From an uncultured Prevotellaceae bacterium (GTDB lineage Bacteria > Bacteroidota > Bacteroidia > Bacteroidales > Bacteroidaceae), in assembly GCA_902770845.1 (NCBI GenBank), contig CACXUV010000041.1, forward strand, positions 1 through 46,758: 46,758 nt of DNA. Reading direction: 5' to 3'. The notes beneath the pieces were generated by a model. It saw only the letters and a program-made list of their open reading frames with translations. It was not told the DNA's origin and searched no databases. Each line of letters begins with the position of its first letter. The first letter of the stretch is position 1. Position numbers and translations under genes: made by a program. Of the stretch, positions 1-8,310 are shown piece after piece.

Positions 1-394
1 ACGGCGAGAATCCTGAACTGCCGTATTGGTAGCCGAAGATTACCTTGAGCGTGCGCGATTCCCCCGGCTTAAGGTAGGCGATCTCGGTGTTGCTCTGGAA
101 GGGTTCGGTCTGATCGACGCGCATGTTGACGGCGATCGGCATTTCGGAGGTGTTCTTCACCTGTGTCTCGATGTGTCCCCACGGCGAGAGATCCCACACG
201 CCATTCGCCGGCAGAAAATCGACGCACGGATATTCCGCGGCCGAGCCCGCGACCGAAACCACGCCGCCCGCCGAGACCGTCACGACCTTCTCTGGCTTAA
301 CCTTGGTCTCCTGGCTTGTCTCCGACACCGAATAGAGGCATTTCGGCGCAATCGCCGCCTCGTCTGCATGCGCGACCATCGCGGCGGTGGCCGT
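1..394 (-). CDS. Partial secreted protein, foreign high-GC sequence (chimeric contig end)
   Basis: Read on the minus strand from about 394, the frame stays open to the window edge. It begins with a signal-peptide-like end ([10 protein letters not shown], then DEAA) with an AHA cleavage site. A beta-rich stretch follows: [15 protein letters not shown], then NMRVDQ, then [14 protein letters not shown]. This resembles the all-beta accessory modules at the N-terminus of secreted glycoside hydrolases; the exact family is not recognised. Codon use is rich in gcg, tcg, ccg and gtc, and visibly more GC-rich than everything to the right. The 5' end of the gene is cut by the junction with aroC and the 3' end by the window edge. 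An in-frame TGA at 395-397 already belongs to aroC. Seen: the reading frame and composition shift. Inferred: DNA from another organism. Confidence 0.55.
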
Positions 395-1105
395 TCATCG
401 GCCCGCATCACCATCAGCCGTGTGGTGGGTGGAGCTCTGGCCAAGCTGGCACTCAAGCAGCTGGGCATTGAGATTGTGGCCTACACCTCGCAGGTGGGCA
501 ACATTGCGCTCGAAGCCGACTATCACAACTACGACCTCGCGCAGGCCGAGACCAATGCCGTGCGCTGTCCCGATGCTATCAAAGCCCGGCAAATGGAAGA
601 ACTGATAAGCCAGGTGAAGGCCGAAGGCGACACCATTGGGGGCATCATCACATGTGTGATCAAGGGCTGTCCTGCCGGATTTGGCGAGCCCGAGTTTGGC
701 AAGCTGCACGCCCAACTGGGTGCTGCCATGCTCAGCATCAATGCCGTGAAAGGATTCGAGATTGGCGAAGGCTTCTATGGCGCCACCAGGCGTGGCAGCG
801 AACAGAACGATGTGTTCCGCACCTCGCAGCAACCTGCCGCCGTCACCACAGAGACCAACCACAGCGGAGGCATTCAGGGAGGCATTTCCAACGGACAAGA
901 CATCTACTTCCGCGTGGCATTCAAGCCTGTGGCCACGCTCTTGCGCCAGCAACACACAGTCGACATTGAGGGCAACGACATCACCTTCACTGCACAGGGA
1001 CGCCACGACCCCTGCGTCTTGCCACGCGCCGTCCCCGTGGTCGAAGCAATGGCTGCAATGACCATATTAGACAGTTATTTGCTAAACAAGACAGTGAAAA
1101 TTTAA
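368..1105 (+). CDS. aroC: Chorismate synthase, N-terminally truncated
   Basis: Chorismate synthase makes chorismate from EPSP (last shikimate step) using reduced FMN. Homology starts at [12 protein letters not shown], the conserved central motif, and runs to the end, including the C-terminal [17 protein letters not shown] motif. About 245 residues remain of a usual 355-360, so roughly 110 N-terminal residues are missing. Upstream of about 368 the frame stays open but encodes nothing like AroC, and the other strand there carries an unrelated high-GC gene. The gene is thus cut at a sequence junction rather than by a natural start. The intact product would feed the isochorismate synthase encoded further right. 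No terminator directly follows the stop; the hairpin at 1246-1280 lies about 140 bases downstream. Confidence 0.9.
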   Translation: MRDHRGGGRSSARITISRVVGGALAKLALKQLGIEIVAYTSQVGNIALEADYHNYDLAQAETNAVRCPDAIKARQMEELISQVKAEGDTIGGIITCVIKGCPAGFGEPEFGKLHAQLGAAMLSINAVKGFEIGEGFYGATRRGSEQNDVFRTSQQPAAVTTETNHSGGIQGGISNGQDIYFRVAFKPVATLLRQQHTVDIEGNDITFTAQGRHDPCVLPRAVPVVEAMAAMTILDSYLLNKTVKI

Positions 1106-1143
1106 TAAATTCGCATGAATATTGCAAAAAAATTCGCAAAACA

Positions 1144-1175
1144 TTTGCACATTACATTTTTTTGCCGTATCTTTG
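1144..1175 (+). promoter_or_regulatory. Bacteroidetes-type promoter for a candidate small RNA
   Basis: TTTG at 1144-1147 and TATCTTTG at 1168-1175 are separated by 20 bases, matching the Bacteroidetes -33/-7 consensus. The predicted start is near 1180. It points into a non-coding interval that ends in a rho-independent hairpin; the next gene is convergent. Confidence 0.6.
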
Positions 1176-1179
1176 CATT

Positions 1180-1282
1180 CGCTATTGAGGGTTTGTGATA
1201 AATCCTGATAAGCTTTAGTTAAGTCTAGTTTAGTTTTTGTGTTGGTTGAGGGCTGCCGATTGGCAGCCCTCAAATTTTTATT
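1180..1282 (+). ncRNA. Candidate intergenic small RNA, about 100 nt
   Basis: This stretch has a consensus promoter immediately upstream, no convincing reading frame, and an intrinsic terminator at its 3' end. It lies between the end of aroC and the end of a convergent gene, so it cannot be a leader of either. The interior is AT-rich and little structured. No known RNA family is recognised. Alternatively, it is simply the tail of aroC mRNA plus a chance promoter. Confidence 0.4.
1246..1280 (+). terminator. Rho-independent terminator (GAGGGCTGCC stem)
   Basis: A 12-bp perfect stem (1246-1257 with 1262-1273) and a 4-base loop are followed by ATTTTTA. The U-tract is on the plus strand only, so it ends plus-strand transcripts: aroC and/or the candidate small RNA. 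Confidence 0.8.
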
Positions 1283-2365
1283 TCAACTTTCCTCATCCTT
1301 CCTTGATTGCATAAACGAAAGCGTCTCGGCCTGCTCCAAGATGGTATCGGCCAGGATGACATTGTCGGCTGTCTCGCCGTTGATCATGTCGTAGACAGCC
1401 TTCAAGCCGTCACGCCCGCCACCATGCTTCAGCACATGAACCAGGCAAAGATATTGCAGGGCAGCACTCGACGAAAGGATGTCCAGATCGGTAATGGCCA
1501 ACTGCGAGAGCGCCAGCTGGTAGGCATCTTCACTGTTGTCGTCGATGAAACGCTGCACATCGCCAATAGTTTCCATTCCGAAAGACTCGAGTACAAACAA
1601 GAACGGCAACATCGACACAGGATAGATCTCGGCCTGATTGACCGCTGCAATGCGCCTGTTCAGGCGGTCAAAGGGATGCAGTTCAAGATAGCTGCGGAAA
1701 GTCTCGGCCGACAAGAGCACATCGTCGAGTTGCCCGCTCTTCACCAGCGACTGCACCTGGCGCCGATAGTCGGTGAGCACGATGCGCAGACGGCTGAACT
1801 CGTCGTCGACCAGCTCCAGCATGCCTGCCAAACGGCTGAACTGGCGCTTGTACTCACGGGGCATTTTCACCGCCCCCTTATAGCCCAGGTCGTGCTCAAT
1901 GGTAGACCACACATGCTGCAAGGCCGTGCGCATCTGCAACTCGAAACGAGGGCCGCCCGACTTCATCCGGCAAATGTAGTGCAGCGAGTTGTAGCCAAAG
2001 GAGTCCAGCTGGTGAAGCTTGCGCTTGTCCACACTTTCATGCCAGTCAACATCGAAGATGCGCTTCACAAGAGCCGCCACCTTGTCCACCTCGTCGGTAT
2101 AGAACGTAATGATGCGCAGCCCCACAAGGTCGGTTATGTCGTCGATGCTCTTATACTTCGCCCCCTTCAGCTCCAGTTTGCCAGCCAGCGAGCGTTCTGT
2201 TTTCACCCTGCACTCCATGGCCGTGACGTAGATGCCCTGCTCGCGCAAAGCAGTGTCCAACAGTTCGCGGGTGTCTCTGGCCAGCTGTTCCAGCGTGGGC
2301 AGCAAGTCGCGATACTGCTGCATCAGTTCCTCGCCATGAGCATCCAGTTTCACATTGTTTTCCAT
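1283..2365 (-). CDS. RelA/SpoT-domain nucleotide pyrophosphotransferase (stand-alone synthetase)
   Basis: This 360-residue protein has a RelA_SpoT synthetase fold in about its first 190 residues: VKTERSLAGKLELKG, then DLVGLRIITFY (Mg-binding Asp region), SFGYNSLHYI (guanosine/loop motif) and FELQMRTALQHVWSTIEHDLGYK (E-Q-R, W and E-H-D-GYK motifs). No HD hydrolase, TGS or ACT domain is present. The remaining 170 residues are mostly helical and not recognised. The family transfers pyrophosphate from ATP to (p)ppGpp precursors or, in toxic members (toxSAS), to other nucleotides or tRNA 3' ends. It is the second gene of an operon: its ATG lies about 10 bases after the stop of an HD hydrolase gene. 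Because synthetase and hydrolase are separate, this is either a split SpoT-like housekeeping pair or a toxSAS/antitoxin-hydrolase pair; sequence alone does not decide. Confidence 0.8.
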   Translation of the reverse strand: MENNVKLDAHGEELMQQYRDLLPTLEQLARDTRELLDTALREQGIYVTAMECRVKTERSLAGKLELKGAKYKSIDDITDLVGLRIITFYTDEVDKVAALVKRIFDVDWHESVDKRKLHQLDSFGYNSLHYICRMKSGGPRFELQMRTALQHVWSTIEHDLGYKGAVKMPREYKRQFSRLAGMLELVDDEFSRLRIVLTDYRRQVQSLVKSGQLDDVLLSAETFRSYLELHPFDRLNRRIAAVNQAEIYPVSMLPFLFVLESFGMETIGDVQRFIDDNSEDAYQLALSQLAITDLDILSSSAALQYLCLVHVLKHGGGRDGLKAVYDMINGETADNVILADTILEQAETLSFMQSRKDEES

Positions 2366-2375
2366 TGATATATAG

Positions 2376-2966
2376 TCATTTAAATACTTGGTCTATGAGC
2401 TGTTCAAACTCCTGATAGGCAAAAGTGTCCTGAAGCTCGCATAGCGCTGCGGCCAGACCACGATAGTGCCACTCATGCTCCTTTGGGTCGTTGGCGCGAA
2501 AGAGATTCCACAGCGTGTCGCCCTGCACGGCATAGTCGCGTGCAATGGCCCGCATGTTGGAAAGCTTGTCGCCCAGGGCCACCATCTTGGCGTCGCGCGA
2601 AGCATGGGCCAGCCTGTCTATGGTCGCCTGCTTGCGTTCATGCCAGCTACGCGACACCACACGCTCGCCCCCCACCCCATCTTCTACGAGCGTATCAGTT
2701 TCCAAGGCCACCAGTTCAGCCACACGCTGGCCAAACCCGCTGCGAATCTGTTCAACGGTGGTGTCAGTGTCCTCCACCGTGTCGTGCAAGGCTGCCGCCG
2801 CCAGCAGTTCCTGGTCGTTTGTCATCGTAGCCACAATCGTCACGGCCTCCATGGGGTGCACAATGTAGGGGAAAGCCTTGCCACGCCGTTCCGTTCCAGC
2901 ATGGGCATGCACCGCAAACACAATGGCACGGTCCAGCAGTTTGGTATCCAAGGGTTTGTTAGGCAT
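2376..2966 (-). CDS. HD-domain small alarmone hydrolase (SpoT/MESH1-like)
   Basis: This 196-residue protein matches the hydrolase half of SpoT. Metal ligands and catalytic residues are visible in order: YIVHPMEAV (His), ALHDTVEDTD (HD plus ED) and ALGDKLSNMR (Asp, Asn). It should therefore be an active Mn-dependent (p)ppGpp or related nucleotide 3'-pyrophosphohydrolase. It is slightly longer than MESH1-type single-domain enzymes. It is the first gene of a two-gene operon with the RelA-type synthetase and is probably its counteracting partner. A consensus promoter lies about 45 bases upstream of the start. The insertion between the HD pair and the DKLSN motif (containing a VGGERVVSRSWHERKQ segment) replaces the usual VTK region of long Rel proteins. 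Confidence 0.8.
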   Translation of the reverse strand: MPNKPLDTKLLDRAIVFAVHAHAGTERRGKAFPYIVHPMEAVTIVATMTNDQELLAAAALHDTVEDTDTTVEQIRSGFGQRVAELVALETDTLVEDGVGGERVVSRSWHERKQATIDRLAHASRDAKMVALGDKLSNMRAIARDYAVQGDTLWNLFRANDPKEHEWHYRGLAAALCELQDTFAYQEFEQLIDQVFK

Positions 2967-3015
2967 TTCTTTTCCTTATTTTATCATTTAAACGCTTACA
3001 TGGTTATTTTGGCTG

Positions 3016-3046
3016 CAAAATTAACAAAAAACTCGCAAACAGCAAA
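3016..3046 (-). promoter_or_regulatory. Promoter of the HD hydrolase / synthetase operon
   Basis: On the minus strand TTTG (3046-3043) and TAATTTTG (3023-3016) are spaced by 19 bases. The predicted start near 3010 gives a leader of about 45 nt before the ATG at 2966. Confidence 0.65.
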
Positions 3047-3179
3047 AAATATGTATTGCTAAAACACTTCCACGCAGATTGTTTTCAACAGAATCGACAG
3101 ACAAACAACAGAGCGCTGAGGGCAAAGCAGAGCTCGCGAAACAAGAAAATAGTTTTTCACAGCAAATCATGCTATATTT

Positions 3180-3370
3180 AGAAAATTGTTGTAACTTTGT
3201 AGCCAATATTGCAAAAACATGAAATCCATGGCAAAGAAAAAATGTTATGTCTTGATTGACTTGAAGCGAGCAGAGATAAAGCATGGAGATATTGGTCAAA
3301 TGAATCTCTATTTGAATATCTTCCTAATCGAGAAGAAATAACTTCAGACTCAATTAAACTTGTTGCTTGA
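3180..3370 (+). pseudogene. Remnant of a DUF1016 (YhcG-type PDDEXK nuclease) gene
   Basis: In the frame from 3228 the translation includes KCYVLIDLKRAEIKHGDIGQ then MNLYLN, the signature of the C-terminal nuclease domain of DUF1016/YhcG proteins (ending at a stop, 3339-3341). In a different frame, 3314-3370 reads EYLPNREEI..., which resembles the LPNREEL segment at the extreme C-terminus of the same family. Roughly 50 residues that normally lie between the two pieces are gone. This is the 3' scar of a lost gene of a family often found near restriction and mobile genes. A TAACTTTG box at 3192-3199 lies just upstream and could now drive transcription toward the MBL gene. Confidence 0.6.
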
Positions 3371-3433
3371 CAACACAAAGGAATGACGTAAAACGACAAT
3401 CATCAAAACAACTGTCAACTAAATAAAAAAACT

Positions 3434-4171
3434 ATGCTGAAAAACAAATTCCTGGCTCTGGCCGCCATACTGCTGATGAGCGCCACAGCCCATGCCGCCC
3501 AGAAACAAGACACGTTCACAACACCTGGCGGAAAGACCGTTACCATTACACACATCAAGCATGCCAGCATTCAGATTACGTTTGAGGGCAAGCAATACTA
3601 TGTGGATCCCGTAACGGAAATTGAACCACGCACCGACTGGGGCATTTACCCAAAAGCCGACTACATTCTCGTGACCCATGAGCATCCCGACCACTTCGAC
3701 GAGATGGCCATTGCCCGACTGCGCGGAACACAGACTGCGGTGTATCTGAACCGCAATACGCAGGAACGACTGCACGGCAGCAATGTGGTGATGAAAAATG
3801 GCGACAGCCTGCGCATAGGCGAGGGCGTGTGGCTATGGGCCGTGCCTGCCTACAACACGACTGAGGGACGCGAGCAGTTTCATCCCAAGGGACGCGACAA
3901 TGGCTACATTCTGCAACTCGACGGACTGCGCATTTACATTGCAGGCGATACGGAAGACATTCCCGAAATGGCTAACCTGAAAAAAATCGACATTGCCTTC
4001 CTGCCCTGCAACCAGCCCTACACCATGACGCCCGACCAACTGGTGAAGGCTGCCAAATCGTTTATGCCCAAGGTGCTGTTTCCCTATCACTACAGCGACA
4101 CACGCATCAACATGGTGCTCATGAAGATGGTGGGTAGTGGCATTGACGTTCGCATTCGAGACTACAAATAA
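3434..4171 (+). CDS. Secreted MBL-fold metal-dependent hydrolase
   Basis: This 245-residue protein has an N-terminal signal peptide (about 1-21, ending AHA|AQ). The metallo-beta-lactamase fold carries the metal motif THEHPDHFD (HxHxDH type), followed by AGDTEDIPEM (Asp ligand) and a late His in LFPYHYSD. It most resembles the UlaG-like/beta-lactamase superfamily-3 group of single-domain hydrolases. The substrate is not predictable. Export to the periplasm or beyond is unusual for UlaG relatives but frequent in Bacteroidales versions. It is monocistronic and ends at a strong shared terminator. Confidence 0.8.
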   Translation: MLKNKFLALAAILLMSATAHAAQKQDTFTTPGGKTVTITHIKHASIQITFEGKQYYVDPVTEIEPRTDWGIYPKADYILVTHEHPDHFDEMAIARLRGTQTAVYLNRNTQERLHGSNVVMKNGDSLRIGEGVWLWAVPAYNTTEGREQFHPKGRDNGYILQLDGLRIYIAGDTEDIPEMANLKKIDIAFLPCNQPYTMTPDQLVKAAKSFMPKVLFPYHYSDTRINMVLMKMVGSGIDVRIRDYK

Positions 4172-4172
4172 A

Positions 4173-4218
4173 AAAAGAATTGAGGGCTGAGACACATTTC
4201 TCAGCCCTCAATTCTTTT
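4173..4218. terminator. Bidirectional rho-independent terminator
   Basis: A 20-bp perfect stem (4173-4192 with 4199-4218) and 6-base loop are flanked by an A-run on the left and a T-run on the right, so it can terminate both the MBL gene and the convergent lyase gene. The stop codon of the lyase gene (4217-4219) overlaps the stem. Confidence 0.9.
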
Positions 4219-7200
4219 AAAGCACAACCTTCTTTGATTCGGTTCTGCCATTGCGCAGCGTGGTGCGCATGATGTAGAGACCACCCACGGGAGCCGTGAC
4301 CCGTTCGCCCGACAGCGTGAAGTACTCCACGCGCACAGGAAGGCCATTGCTTTCCGTTACTGTGCTGATGCCCGTTTCGTCGCCTCCGAAGTGATACTCA
4401 ATGTAGATGATGACACACTGCTGTTCGCCCGTGTTGGTGAAGGTGAACTGGTCGGGCACGTTCTTCAGCGTGTAGGTAATGGCATTGGGATTGTCACGCG
4501 TAGCATCCAGGTCGATGGTGCCAGGTGCCGTATCTTCGGTGTAGTTCACGCCAGCCACTTCCTTCCACCAACTGGTGCGATTCGAAGCATTGGTGCCAGT
4601 GACGCTATAGAACGTCACCTTGGTGGCCTTTGCACCTTCAGGCATGAACACCGTGTTCTGTGCACCGTTGGAACCCTTGATGGGCGTGCGCTCCAATATT
4701 TCGCCCTTATAGGGAATCTTCATCTTGGGGTTGTTACCGCCCGACTCGTAGTTCTTGGCCAGGTTGCCCGTCATGACCAGACGGAATCCCTGAGCCTCGT
4801 CATTGGCCGCACCTTCCATCATGTTCTTGTAGCTGCTGTTGTCGTAGCTCTTGGCCACCATGTTGCCCCATGCCAGCAGGGCTGTCTTGGTCTCGCCCAC
4901 AGGCTGCGGGTCGGGATCTTGCTGGCCCTGATCGGGATTAGCCTCGCCGCCCACAACCTTCAGGATGCCCTTGGTGTAGAGCTCGGAAGCGTCCCATGTC
5001 TGGCCTTCGCCAGGTGTAGCAGGCTGTATTTCGGCAAAGGTGCCCGTGATGGTGCCACCCGAAAGATTGAAGATTTGATATTCGGTCTTGTCGTAAGGAG
5101 CCTCATCGGCCATCTCACCGCCATTAATCATCAGCACGGCGTCGGCACTGACCGTAGTGGTTCCCTTCAGTGTGATGGTGTTGCTACGCGTGCGGTTGGC
5201 CAGCACATTGAGCGATGCCGTTCCGTTCAGTTTCAGCGTGCTGTTGAAGGTGAGTCCGCGCCCATTCACCAGCGTGTCGCCCGCCTGCAGCATGCCGCCC
5301 GTATTGATGGTGGTGGCAGCTGCCAGAGTGCCTGTTCCGGCCAAAGCGGCTCCCGTGCGCACGGTGACAGCACCGGTGCCGGAGTGGGTGCCGTTCACAA
5401 TGAGACGGCCCTTGGTCACGGTGGTTGTTCCGCTATACACGTTGTTGCCCGTCAGACGCCAGTCGCCCGAACCTTGCTTCTCAATGGTGGTTGTGCCCGG
5501 ATGCGAACCAGCCTGGTCATTGTTGTTGATGACGCCACGGAAGGTCTCGTCGGTATTGGCACCCCCCACAACCCAGGTTCCTTCGCCTTTGGCCTTCACA
5601 TTGAAGCCTGCCAGATAGGAGCCTGCCTCGCCAGAGAGACCGCCCAGATAGAAAGTAGACGCGTTCTTAGCGCCATTGATGGCAGCACCACTCTTCAGTT
5701 CGATGGTGGCATTCTTGACACCCACACCATTGCGAATGGCAAACTGTCGGTTGGTGCCACGGTTGCCAAAAGGCTTGATAACGAGTTTTCCTGTGAAGCC
5801 GTCCCAGTTGCCTTCAATGTACTCACGCAGATAGCAGACGCCCCACTCCAGTGTGCCACTGCCCGTGACAGTACACTTGTTTATATTCCATAGATCGAAC
5901 TCGGTAGACGATGTTGTACCAGCAGACGCCACAATGGGGAAATTGAAAGTGACATTGGCCTGATCCTTGCCCACATTGGCTATCGTGCCACCCTGCAGCA
6001 CCAACCTCGAAGCTTTGCCAATGCCTTTGTCTGACACATCCTTGGAATTCAAGTTCAGCTTGCCCCCTTCCAGCACAAGATCGCCATCAAAGTTAAAGAA
6101 ATTGGTTGAGGCCACAGCCAGAGTTCCCTCACCGCCAAGAGACAGGTTGCCTGAACCTTCAATGCTGCCGTTCATTGTCACCACAGCCGACTTGTTAGCA
6201 ATGTTCAGTTCGGTGTCATCGTAAAGTGTGGCCGAACGGTTGGTAGCGGTTGTGGCGCCTGTGTACTTATAGGTTCCGCCTGCCATCACCCAGTTCTGGG
6301 CAAACTCCTGGCTTTTGCCCAGACCACTGGGCTGCTCGCCATTCTTCAGACTTGAAAACTCATACACACCATCGTGCAGCACTGTTGCACCTTCATACTG
6401 CTGGTCGGAAGCCACGGTCAGCGTGCCCTTGCCCGTCTTGTTGAGCGAAGCCGAACCGCTGATGTAGCCATTGCCATTAAGAGTGACGTGGGCATCGGAG
6501 CGCACCACCACAGCCGTATAGTCCTTAGATTCGTCCAGGGTGTAGGTCTGATCGGTGACAGGATCAATGAGCCACTCGCCGGCACCAGTGCCCGTGAAGC
6601 TCTCAGCATCAATAATATCTACCTGTTCGGGGCGGGTCTTGACAGTCAGTTCGTTTGTGTAGCTCGATTTTGTTTCGCCCGAAACAGCACAAACGCGCAC
6701 CACATAGCTGGTGCCTGGCTGCAGCGACTCGTCGGTATAAGTAAACGTGCTCACATTGGCAGCCGTACGGCCTATCTCCACGAAGGTGCCGTCTTTCTTC
6801 AGCTCGACAATAAATCCTTCCTCATTGTCGGTGAAGTCAGACCACGACAACGTCAGGCTCTTTGTCGTAGCCGAAGCCAGCGTGAGCAACATGGGAGCAC
6901 GCAGGAAGAACTCGCGGTCGGCCTTGGTAATGGAATTGAAGTAGTTCTCGATATTGGCATAGCCATTGGCAGCAATAGTCATGGCATCGTTCTTTGTCTT
7001 GTCGGTTCCGTTGGCTTCTTCCCAGGCATCGGGCATGCCGTCGCCATCGGCATCAGCAGGCTTCGTGCCCTTGAACACAGTCCAGGTGTCGGGAGTGCCG
7101 TAAGGCAGGTCTCGCTCGCTGGTAATCAGGTTGCCCCTCTTGCCAAACGACAACACCTCGTTCACCATGTAGGCATCGGTCAAATCGCGATAAGGCAACG

Positions 7201-8194
7201 AAGCGCCCACCTCGGGCAGCAGTTTCTCAACGAGGTCCTTGCCCGACCATGTTTCCAGTTCAGGATAATCATAGGGCACGGCCTGACGGTCGCCACCGCC
7301 ATTGCCAGTGAACAGCTCTGGATTGTACACGCCGTCCTTATTGCGGTCTTGCCAGTTGTCGTCGCCATAGAAGTGGAAGCCAGAGTTGCCACCAGAGAAA
7401 CCGTTGGCCGACGTGCTGGTGGAATTGCCATTGATGAAAAGATTGCCCACGGCATTGGCAAACGACTCGCCCGACGAATCGCCTCCCATCTCATAGGCGT
7501 AGGTGCTCCAGTTGTAGACCAGGTTATTCACATACTGGTGCTTGCCCTTCACCTTGAAGTTACGGGTCTTGTTGTCGCAGAGCAGCACGCGATACATCGT
7601 GATGTTGTCGGCCTGAATCAATCCACCGGCCGAGTGCTGCATCAAGCCCTGTCCCACAATGCTGTTCTGCAGGGTAACGTCGTGCGGAGCTTCGCCCTTA
7701 TTGTCCCAGTTAATGGAAAAGTTCTCGTCTTGTCCCCATGCAAATGAGCAGTGATCGAAAATCATGTTGCCTCCATTGGCCAGTCCGGCGCAGTCGGCAT
7801 CCTTCGTGCCCACCGTGCCCATTCGGAAACGCATGTAGCGCATGATGACGTTAGAGGCACCCGAACACGACATGCCATCGCCATAGACAGTGATGCCCTC
7901 GCCGGGTGCAGTCTGTCCGGCCACGGTGATGTTGCTCTTGAACACAATGCGCGAGTTGATGCGAATGACACCACTCACATCAAACACCACGATGCGGTTG
8001 GGCTGACTCACGGCATCGCGCAACGAGCCAGTACCCGTGTCGTTCAGATTGGTCACATGATACACACTGCCTCCACGTCCGCCTGTGGCAAAACGTCCCC
8101 AGCCCTGTGCACCGGGAAAAGCCAGTTGCTGGCCACTTGCCACCATGCTGCACAACAGCAGCACAAGGCATGCTAAGCTACTCTTCAGTTTCAT
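4217..8194 (-). CDS. Large secreted pectate lyase-like (PL1) protein with FnIII and autotransporter-type beta-strand repeats
   Basis: This 1325-residue protein has a signal peptide (about 1-22). Residues about 25-370 match bacterial pectate lyase family PL1: AFPGAQGWGRFATGGRGG at the N-terminus, SLRDAV, and a right-handed beta-helix with HCSFAWGQDEN and QNSIVGQGL. An Asp-rich linker of thrombospondin type-3 kind follows (DADGDGMPDAWEE, about 380), then an FnIII-like domain (about 435-518). A long segment (about 545-1105) carries several autotransporter-associated beta-strand repeats (NVYSGTTTVTKGRLIVNG; GTGTLAAATTI). A C-terminal jelly-roll-like region ends in TLSGERV...GGLYIMR...SKKVVL, a Por-type sorting-like tail. 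Probable role: cell-surface or secreted cleavage of pectin/polygalacturonan. It is monocistronic, with a -7 box at 8236-8243. Confidence 0.8.
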   Translation of the reverse strand: MKLKSSLACLVLLLCSMVASGQQLAFPGAQGWGRFATGGRGGSVYHVTNLNDTGTGSLRDAVSQPNRIVVFDVSGVIRINSRIVFKSNITVAGQTAPGEGITVYGDGMSCSGASNVIMRYMRFRMGTVGTKDADCAGLANGGNMIFDHCSFAWGQDENFSINWDNKGEAPHDVTLQNSIVGQGLMQHSAGGLIQADNITMYRVLLCDNKTRNFKVKGKHQYVNNLVYNWSTYAYEMGGDSSGESFANAVGNLFINGNSTSTSANGFSGGNSGFHFYGDDNWQDRNKDGVYNPELFTGNGGGDRQAVPYDYPELETWSGKDLVEKLLPEVGASLPYRDLTDAYMVNEVLSFGKRGNLITSERDLPYGTPDTWTVFKGTKPADADGDGMPDAWEEANGTDKTKNDAMTIAANGYANIENYFNSITKADREFFLRAPMLLTLASATTKSLTLSWSDFTDNEEGFIVELKKDGTFVEIGRTAANVSTFTYTDESLQPGTSYVVRVCAVSGETKSSYTNELTVKTRPEQVDIIDAESFTGTGAGEWLIDPVTDQTYTLDESKDYTAVVVRSDAHVTLNGNGYISGSASLNKTGKGTLTVASDQQYEGATVLHDGVYEFSSLKNGEQPSGLGKSQEFAQNWVMAGGTYKYTGATTATNRSATLYDDTELNIANKSAVVTMNGSIEGSGNLSLGGEGTLAVASTNFFNFDGDLVLEGGKLNLNSKDVSDKGIGKASRLVLQGGTIANVGKDQANVTFNFPIVASAGTTSSTEFDLWNINKCTVTGSGTLEWGVCYLREYIEGNWDGFTGKLVIKPFGNRGTNRQFAIRNGVGVKNATIELKSGAAINGAKNASTFYLGGLSGEAGSYLAGFNVKAKGEGTWVVGGANTDETFRGVINNNDQAGSHPGTTTIEKQGSGDWRLTGNNVYSGTTTVTKGRLIVNGTHSGTGAVTVRTGAALAGTGTLAAATTINTGGMLQAGDTLVNGRGLTFNSTLKLNGTASLNVLANRTRSNTITLKGTTTVSADAVLMINGGEMADEAPYDKTEYQIFNLSGGTITGTFAEIQPATPGEGQTWDASELYTKGILKVVGGEANPDQGQQDPDPQPVGETKTALLAWGNMVAKSYDNSSYKNMMEGAANDEAQGFRLVMTGNLAKNYESGGNNPKMKIPYKGEILERTPIKGSNGAQNTVFMPEGAKATKVTFYSVTGTNASNRTSWWKEVAGVNYTEDTAPGTIDLDATRDNPNAITYTLKNVPDQFTFTNTGEQQCVIIYIEYHFGGDETGISTVTESNGLPVRVEYFTLSGERVTAPVGGLYIMRTTLRNGRTESKKVVL

Positions 8195-8235
8195 CTGTCA
8201 GTATTGTTATTTGTTTGTTTTAGTCGTTTTCGTGG

Positions 8236-8243
8236 CAAAGATA
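8236..8243 (-). promoter_or_regulatory. -7 promoter element of the lyase gene
   Basis: TATCTTTG on the minus strand, about 42 bases upstream of the start codon. No convincing -33 TTTG is seen, so this is supported by the -7 element and position only. Confidence 0.45.
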
Positions 8244-8310
8244 CGACTTTTTCCCCATACTCTTCTTTCATATTAGAAAAAAAACTATAATCTTTGGCAA
8301 AAAAGAAAAC

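Noticed and set aside
1-394. Horizontal transfer into aroC as explanation for the high-GC start
   Set aside because: A cut in an essential gene with an overlap that fits both sequences at the very contig end is better explained by misassembly.
3021-3299. Minus-strand frame of 92 codons in the gap before the MBL gene
   Set aside because: It crosses the promoter of the alarmone operon and runs antisense to the DUF1016 remnant; the translation is not protein-like.
4391-5893. 500-codon frame antisense to the lyase gene (similar long antisense frames over menD, GH127, pyrD and others)
   Set aside because: These are shadows produced by biased GC-rich third positions of real genes; no independent signals.
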